From positions 900,439 through 964,438 of the forward strand of contig JAJVDF010000297.1 of the NCBI GenBank assembly GCA_022410635.1: DNA of 64,000 nt. Direction: 5' to 3'. Below the pieces are notes generated by a model that saw only the letters and a program-made list of their open reading frames with translations, had not been told where the DNA came from and searched no databases. The stretch comes from Tretioscincus oriximinensis (taxonomy: Eukaryota; Chordata; Lepidosauria; Squamata; Gymnophthalmidae). Each line of letters begins with the position of its first letter. The stretch's first letter is position 1. Made by a program: the position numbers and the translations under genes. Positions 57,729-64,000 of this stretch are shown piece after piece.

Positions 57729-58106
57729 ATGGAATCATTATGCCGACACTCCGCCACTATCCAGAAGACACTACTAGTAGTTCTATGAGTGCATGATCTG
57801 ATGCTGCAAGCACAAGATTCCTGGAAATGCACCTTTTGCACAGGTGCGCTGTGCCAAATTCCCAGGTATGCGACTTGATGGCACGGCGCAATATCTGCCA
57901 GAGGAAAAGACTGCATTAGTGAATTTTCTCTGCAGTTTTTAAACTCCACAGTTGTCAACCCCCTTTTGCACTTTCCTAGCAAGAGGACAGTGTGAGTGGC
58001 ATTGAATCCTGTGGCTTTGAGACCTTCCTACCATTAGGACAGCATGAAAAAAAGCTTTCCAGCCTTTTGCTTTCCAAGCAGTTTGCTCTGCCACTGAGTT
58101 GAGAGC
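57729..58106. other. Unassigned sequence
   Basis: No gene or repeat family was recognised. Confidence 0.45.
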
Positions 58107-58114
58107 ACTCTGAG

Positions 58115-58271
58115 TAGGGTTGCCATAAACAAACAGGCCTGGAGAGCTGCAGCTTTAATGGGTATGTAAAACAGGATTTTTTCAGCAGATGCAGCTTATA
58201 ATGCCTGCTGAAATATCCCGTTTTCTACATCCATAAGTTACAATTCTCCTGTTTTGTTTATAGCAATTCTA
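58115..58271. mobile_element. TAGGGTTGCC-family hAT element, short copy
   Basis: It starts TAGGGTTGCCATAAACAAAC and ends with the inverted counterpart of TAGAATTGCTATAAACAAAA. Flanks actctgag (58107-58114) and actttgaa (58272-58279) agree at six of eight bases, an eroded 8-bp duplication. An inverted GCAGCTTTAATGGGTATG / TAAGCTGC-like interior is visible. Confidence 0.8.
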
Positions 58272-58279
58272 ACTTTGAA

Positions 58280-58660
58280 AGCAGATTGAGTCAACTGCAT
58301 CTTCATCAATGAAATATACTTTTAGAAACTGTTTCTTTTTTGCTTTATATAACTGTATATATATAAGACATATTTCATAAAGTAGGAGGAGAAAAGGAAG
58401 ATGCTTTCATTTCGTTTGTGACAACCAGTGGGGAGGCATGAAAACATGATTTAAGGACAGCTCTTGCTGGTACTGCTGTATGTTCCTGGAACAGATAGGG
58501 TCATAGATGGAGATACACATGCAAAGATCTTTGTTTTTCTGGGGGTCATATTTTCTTGATTACAGATAGCTTGATCACTGTGAAGGCCACAAGGGTTGCA
58601 TATCTACTTCCTACTACGTGACCCATGATCCCTGACAAGCAGAGCGTTTTCCACCATTCC
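58280..58660. other. Unassigned sequence
   Basis: No gene or repeat family was recognised. Confidence 0.45.
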
Positions 58661-58668
58661 TTCCCCAT

Positions 58669-59050
58669 TAGGGTTGCCATGGCAACCTAAAACCGGGACG
58701 GGGGTGGGGTGGGGGTGCATGCACGCGCATACGGACGCTTGTAGCAAGACAGGCAGAACCTCTTTCCTGCCTGTCTCACAAGCGTCCGTGCGCACGCGCA
58801 CAACTGCTCCTTTGCTGGAGGCGGCGTTTCGTCAGATTCAGGAAGTGTTGCTGCTGTTGCCGGCGGCGTTAGCGGCGGCGGGGGGGTTAGCGGCGGCAGG
58901 GGGTAGCGGCAGGGGGGTAGCGGCGGGGGGTAGCGGCGGCGGCGGCAGCAACACGGGATTTTTAACTGTTTTTTGGAAACCCAGACGGGACAGTAAAATT
59001 GTCCCCAAAACAGGGTCTGTCCTGGTTTACTGGGACTTATGGCAACCCTA
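58669..59050. mobile_element. TAGGGTTGCC-family hAT element with perfect 8-bp target duplication and GC-rich core
   Basis: It starts TAGGGTTGCCAT and ends ATGGCAACCCTA. The 8-bp repeat ttccccat flanks it at 58661-58668 and 59051-59058. Inside lies an inverted pair (GACGCTTGTAGCAAGACAGG and CCTGTCTCACAAGCGTC, about 58734-58789). A GC-rich block at 58858-58947 is built from GTTAGCGGCGG-like units. It is non-autonomous. Confidence 0.94.
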
Positions 59051-59058
59051 TTCCCCAT

Positions 59059-60424
59059 TCACACTCCTGGCCTTATGGGGTTGGTTTATATTACTTCCCT
59101 CCAAAGCCCCTTTATTAAGTAAACCCCATTATCAATACCTAGCATGGCCTGGCATCATTTTTATGTACAAGAGACTACTTTGATAAATAAGGGCAAAGCT
59201 TTATTCCCTTTGCTTTCTCTGCCTGGCCCATGATAAGATTTCAACTGAGACCAGTGAAAGTAACTTTATTGTACAGAACAGAAATAAAGGAATGGAAACT
59301 GTGTAACATTTGTTTTAACCTTCCTTTGTCTTGGGTTCAACACACAACCAAGTCCATATATAACTTTATATCTAGTCCCCATCTCAGGCTAAGTGGCTTG
59401 ATGCAGTATCTTTCAGATTTAAACCCTGCCCGGCCTTTCCACTGCAGTCCTTCTTTAACCAACCCAGCTCTCTCTCAAGCTTAGACTTTGCCTGATGACA
59501 GTTTTTCAAGACATGTCCCCCCTCACCTGAGAGTAAGAGACCTTAATCACTGTCCCTTCTCCTTAAATAGCCCTCCCTTCAGCTCATCACCAATTGGGAT
59601 TGGCTTCTACTCAGTTCCATCTTACCCCTCCCCTCAGTTCCTCTGGTTGGTTGGCTATCTCACCCCCAACCAATCAGTAATCACAATCACTATGACCTGT
59701 TTCCTACAAATATCCAGTTAGTGCCATTGCGATACCTGCCCCAATTATAAAGCAAGGTGAAAGTATAATAGAATGTAGCAGCCAAACTCGTACCAGTCAA
59801 TGTAGCTCTGAGCAGATGTGCACCCCTTTTAAAATATCTACTGTAATTTCAAAAAATTGATTGATTTAAAATATTTCCGTACTGCTTCCCAATAAAATAG
59901 TCTCTGAGAACTGTTTAGAGAACGTGGCATGTGAGCGCACAGATCTCGTGTTCAGGAATGCTTCACCCATGGAGCTTGTGCAGACAGTCCGATCCTCAGA
60001 AAGGACTTGCAGACTCACTCTGCGTGTCTTTCCAAGAAGACATTCATACTGGGAGGGCCTGGACGAAGAAAACGTCTACAATAGGTTGTTTGTGTATGCT
60101 CTCCACAGATATTTCAGTTTAGCAAGGAGAACCATTTCAGCTGCACACAAAATTGCACAGCCAAAGTGAGCTTCTTTAGGGCATCTACTGTCAGAGAACT
60201 CAGAAGCTGGTTCCAAAGATTGTGAGATCTTCAGAGCTGGTATGAGGGCTACTCTAGCAAAACCTTCTAAGTGCAGAAACTTGTTATTGAGCAGAAGAAG
60301 CCATTCAGCAATTGCTCTAAACTGGGCTGAAAAATCAATGTGCAGAAATGTCCTCAGCAGCATGCTAATCCAATATACCAGCCAATGCAACAATATCCTT
60401 TGTACCCCTCCCCCCCCCAGAAGA
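59059..60424. other. Unassigned sequence including an LTR-like or promoter-like stretch
   Basis: On the minus strand 59720-59255 carries CCAAT-type words (59588-59608, 59640-59652, 59668-59674), CTATTTAAGG at 59570-59561, and an AATAAAG word near 59265. This could be a solo LTR or a pol II promoter, but no paired repeat or gene was recognised. The open frames at 59924-60393 have no domain. Confidence 0.35.
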
Positions 60425-60470
60425 TGCCGTTAACTCGGAGTAAAGCATCTACTCTGCATGCAAAAAAGCA
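60425..60470 (+). mobile_element. tRNA-like SINE head scrap
   Basis: GTTAACTCGGAGTAAAGCAT and CTACTCTGCATGCAAAAAAG resemble the A-box region and anticodon arm of a tRNA-derived repeat. No B box is evident. Confidence 0.35.
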
Positions 60471-61679
60471 AAGCCACACCATTTTCATATGGTTGCCAAG
60501 ATAAATAAATGGGGATGATATTCAGGAACCAGTATCTGAGTCAAACAATGCTTTTTGCTTAGTACTTAGCACTTTCTATGAATGAGAAAGTTCAACTTAA
60601 GAATTGGCCTACAGCACTACTATATCTCATTGAGCCACCCAGATCCAATGATGTAAAACCATCCACAGAGGTTTATTTCTGTATTAGTATATAAATACGA
60701 TTATAAAAAAAATACTGAGCGACAGGGTGTGTCCATCCTTCCTTCTTTCCTTCCTTCCTTCTTTCTAGATAGCAGTGTTCTATGTTCACCTGGGAGACAA
60801 ACTAGACCCTTGAGAAGCTGACAGTGTCCATTGAGTAAATAATATATAGACTTAAGGGCACAACTCCAGCTGCTCCTTGACTGGTTCTTTATTTTGTTGA
60901 ATGAATCATTTATTTATGGCACGTCTGTGAATCCAGTCCCTTTTGGAGATGATGTCATTTTCTTCATTTGTTACACGTATGATTCTCCAGGGGCTTGGGG
61001 AGGGAGGGAAATCGGCGATGCTCTTTGCATCGTACCACATTTAGCTATGCTTCAGCAACTTCCTTTCATTGCCACCTGGACTGTTCCCATATACATTTCA
61101 TTTACCCCAGTAGATGGAAATCTTCCTGGGGAAGACAAACCACACTACAGACAAGCAATAATGCAAGGAAGGTTGAAGAATATTGAGAAGCTAATCCTTC
61201 ATGGTATTGAAATGGAGTTTATTTTTAAGCTTATTTGCCCATATCGTCTATGCAGAGGTTTTTCAGACTAAATAGGGACAGATATTTTGTAAAAAGGTTG
61301 TGATACTATTATTCAAGAAGGAAGAAAGATTATATGCAACCAGCATCTCATGATATGTCTTTAAATTAATTCTTACTTTGTTCTTATGTTGCACTGCAGG
61401 TGACAGAGGCAGCATCCACATGTTAATTGTCTTACACTAGCCTACCATGATAGCAAGGCTTTTTCTACACATAATTGATGGGATCCAATAGTGATAGCAC
61501 TAGGAAGACTGAATACCTGCTATGTTATCATGATGAGAGAACCATATGGATGTGGCTGTGAGACCTGCTGAGAGCCCCCCTCCTGACCTGTGAGTCTTTT
61601 CTGTGAGGCAGGGCATGGAAAAACTACTTCTCCAGCTGAACTTGAGCATTTTTTAAATTAAAAAACCTCCTCGCTGTCC
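60471..61679. other. Mostly unique sequence
   Basis: A CCTT/CTTT tract lies at about 60737-60766. The plus-strand frame at 60894-61271 (125 codons) crosses repeat-free sequence but shows no domain, signal or splice context, so it is not called a gene. Confidence 0.45.
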
Positions 61680-61960
61680 TAAATCTCTTGAGTTTCAAAC
61701 TGAGGCTTTTTTCTCCTTTGTCTCCCAGTAACGAGGAAGCAGAAGCCAATGACAAAAGAGAAACAATGCTTCTTGAAGCTGTAGGCTCCCAAAGTCTCCT
61801 GGGATATGTAGTCTAATAAATTAGGAAAGGAAAGAGTTTCATTGGTGCTTGCCTTTTCTGGAAGAAAGGTTAAGTCCTTTGTAGAAAGAATTTTAGAGAC
61901 TTTGCTGCAAAGCGCAATAATCTGAATGGAACCAGACTTTTTAAGGAGCAGTGGGACCAA
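61680..61960 (-). repeat. Unclassified interspersed repeat, copy 2
   Basis: Reverse-orientation match to 30165-30420, sharing AAGTCTCTAAAATTCTTTCT, TTAACCTTTCTTCC, GACTACATATCCCAGGAG and GTCATTGGCTTCTGCTTCCT on the minus strand. Confidence 0.6.
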
Positions 61961-61974
61961 AAGAAAGCAAAGCC

Positions 61975-62149
61975 TTCTAATAAGAGGAGCCTGCTGAATC
62001 AAGCCACAACCCATCTGCTGTATGACACAGAAGCATCCTGTGTCATTTAGTGGCCCATCAATTTCTTTTGGGACTGGACATTTTCAAGCAGAAAACAATG
62101 GAAAAACCTTCCTCTACTCAACTGTTTGCAAAAGGCATCTTGCTTGAGT
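61975..62149 (-). mobile_element. CR1 LINE 3' end, diverged
   Basis: AGAGGAGCCTGCTGAATCAA, GCCACAACCCATCTGCTGTA and TAGTGGCCCATCAATTTC follow the minus-strand CR1 3' UTR, with an insertion of about 20 bases (TGACACAGAAGCATCCTG). Confidence 0.72.
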
Positions 62150-63248
62150 CTTTTTTTAAAGTGATCCTGGCTGGTACTGTGTGCTTAGACATGTACAGTT
62201 AGTGGTCATTCTCTATCAATAGAAGAGCCTGATAGAACACAAGAGATTAGGAATGGTGTGTGTGTCTGTGCGCGTATGTATGTGTATGTGTTTCTTTTTT
62301 CTTTTAATGGTAGCAGAGGCAATGCTAATTAACAAATAAACCAAGAATTATGCTGTGAATAAGAATTGCTTGGTGAAACTTATAACCCAGTGTGCTTGGG
62401 ATTGCTGAATCCATTAGTGAACTCAACAGACAGGTCAAGAGAAATAATAGCAAAGTAAATATTTTATTAGTATTTTCTGCAATTGCTAGTGGACAGACCA
62501 ATTGCAAATGGGAATCATTTCAGTACATTTTATGCGGCACAACTGATGCTGTGCGCAACCATTATATAAAATACACAATGCTATTTTCGAATTGATAAAA
62601 CTGTCTCTCTCGCTCTCATCATTTTCTGGAGTGGCTGTAATTCAGCAAACTGTCAGTGTAAAGGATTATTAATTTGGTGGAACTGACTGTGGGCAGTGAC
62701 AAACCTGCAATTGTCCCAAAAAGTCTATGAAGGCTGCCTGTACAGTCAATCAGGATTTGACCATAACTTGCCTGATTCAATGCATTGGTGAAAGTATAGA
62801 TAATAGGCAAAGGCTGTGATCAGACACAACAAAAATAAAAGCATCTCTGAGTAGTACCTCAAAAACATTCAGTGCTAGAAAAAATGGATTAGAGACAGAT
62901 TTGAAACACAGGGACCACACACTTATGTCTGAACATAGGATGGTCAAGGCAATTTAGAATAGATTTCAGAAAAAAGTACAAAATAATCTCATTATTACAT
63001 AAATGAAATGAAACAGTACAATATTTATTGAGATAGAAGATACCAGTCTGTTCTGATCCAATCCCTCAGCCAGACTGTTAATTTTGTCAGCTGGTTTAAG
63101 GGGGGTAAAGTTCTGTTTTATTGGTGAATACCATAATATAGATCTCCAAAGGGTATAGATAGATGAAAGCTGAAACTGTTGTTAATATACTGTAGGCAGT
63201 AGGAGAAAGAAAGGGAAGGCAAGGAGCAGANTCAGGTTGAAAAAGAAG
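62150..63248. other. Unique sequence, possible conserved non-coding element
   Basis: A GT/TGTA run lies at about 62257-62291. The stretch 62390-62720 is repeat-free and rich in homeodomain-type words (CAATTGC, TTATTAATTTGG, CCATTAGTG). It is a candidate for a conserved non-coding element by appearance only. Confidence 0.35.
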
Positions 63249-63442
63249 CAGAAGGAAGAGTTGGTTTTTATACTCTGCTTTTCTCAACCTGAAGGGAATC
63301 AAAGCTACTTACATAACCTTCTCTTCACAAGAGATAACTGTGAATAGCCTAAGGTTACCCAACAGACTTTATGAAGGAGTGCAGAATCGACACGGGTGTC
63401 TATCAGCTATGAGAGTGCCTGACACTCTAACCACTGGCTTTT
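63249..63442 (-). mobile_element. Sauria-type SINE with Bov-B-type tail
   Basis: On the minus strand the end reads AAGCAGAGTATAAAAACCAA and CTCTTCC, the Bov-B-type Sauria terminus. Upstream lie TTATCTCTTGTGAAGAGAAG, GTTGGGTAACCTTAGGC and a head region with CCAGTGGTTAGAGTGTCAGG. The centre is shortened. Confidence 0.8.
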
Positions 63443-64000
63443 ATTCTCTTCAACAAAGAGGTTTAAGGAGCCTGCTGTTTGTATGCCATTCTGGATTACC
63501 TAGCAGAGCCTGTACTAGCCTGGAATGGTATGTAGACAGATGGTCCCTTGGACCACTTTCTGGAACAATATAAAGCCTAGCGCATTCTGAACCTCAGATC
63601 AACTTCAGATAGACTTACTGTATCTATAACCACTGAGTCACATTAGCCTTTGGTTGCCTCTATCTTCAAATTAATCTGATTCTGGTGGTTAATGCAAAGG
63701 GACAAGGAGAGACTCAGGTTGCACTGACACTCATCTGAGACAGATGGAAACTTCACAGCAGGGGATAGTTTGTTCTGCAGCTGTGAGGAGTTGGGAGGCC
63801 AGAAGATGCTGTCATGTACAGTAAAGATCCTCCTGTCTCTGTACAAGATCCTTGCAAATTCCTTTTTCTTAGCCCTTGGGTGAAATTAGTATTAAACTGG
63901 ATACTAATTGGTTTTTTCAACATTAAAGCCGAAATTTGAATTTGCCTCTACTAGAGAATACAAAAAGTTGCATTTCTTCTTAAGTTAATTTTATGCCTAC
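63443..64000. other. Unassigned sequence
   Basis: No gene or repeat family was recognised up to the window edge. Confidence 0.45.

Noticed and set aside
60894..61271. 125-codon frame in repeat-free sequence
   Set aside because: No domain, signal peptide or splice context. Frames of this size are expected by chance in 64 kb, and several others of similar length occur in this window.

Overview
The window looks like nuclear DNA of a squamate reptile (lizard or snake). It is AT-rich and I can support no protein-coding gene, exon or functional RNA gene in it. The reptile assignment rests on the repeats: CR1 LINEs ending in 8-base repeats, an L2-type LINE with an AAAT-rich tail, reptile-type L1 ends, tRNA-headed SINEs of the Sauria/Squam type, and many small hAT elements with 8-bp target duplications. 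All recognisable protein similarity is to retrotransposon reverse transcriptases or their C-terminal regions, and all of it is broken.

Layout. 1-6.1 kb: a CR1 fragment, a compound tetranucleotide microsatellite (1000-1457), unique sequence, then a larger CR1 piece (4648-6075) split by a 394-bp block whose inverted copy lies at 11717-12110. 6-19 kb: mostly unassigned sequence with a foldback element, diverged SINEs, L2 tails and an unclassified family bounded by GGCTGC. 19.5-24.2 kb: three clearly bounded hAT-like elements, one GC-rich, and a foldback nested in an older element. 24-35 kb: SINEs, L2 tails, a second CR1 subfamily and an 81-nt Tc1-type palindrome. 35-44 kb: unique sequence that may include conserved non-coding elements, a non-LTR element 3' end, and L1 next to CR1. 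44-56 kb: hAT elements, an L2 LINE with a mutated catalytic motif, a Tigger-like element, SINEs, and an L1 inserted into a CR1. 56-64 kb: a foldback carrying a consensus splice donor, a SINE tail grown into a trinucleotide repeat, two hAT elements, an LTR-like or promoter-like stretch, and unique sequence.

Nothing here forms a pathway. The elements interact as mobilisers and passengers: L2 and Bov-B type LINE tails are each attached to the same kind of tRNA-derived SINE head, and non-autonomous hAT elements dominate the DNA-transposon fraction. Two tandem duplications joined by a single n, and the 394-bp inverted copy, look more like assembly faults than biology. The items most worth checking are the two-tailed SINE head, the GC-rich minisatellite shared by two unrelated hAT families, the foldback elements and the candidate conserved non-coding blocks.
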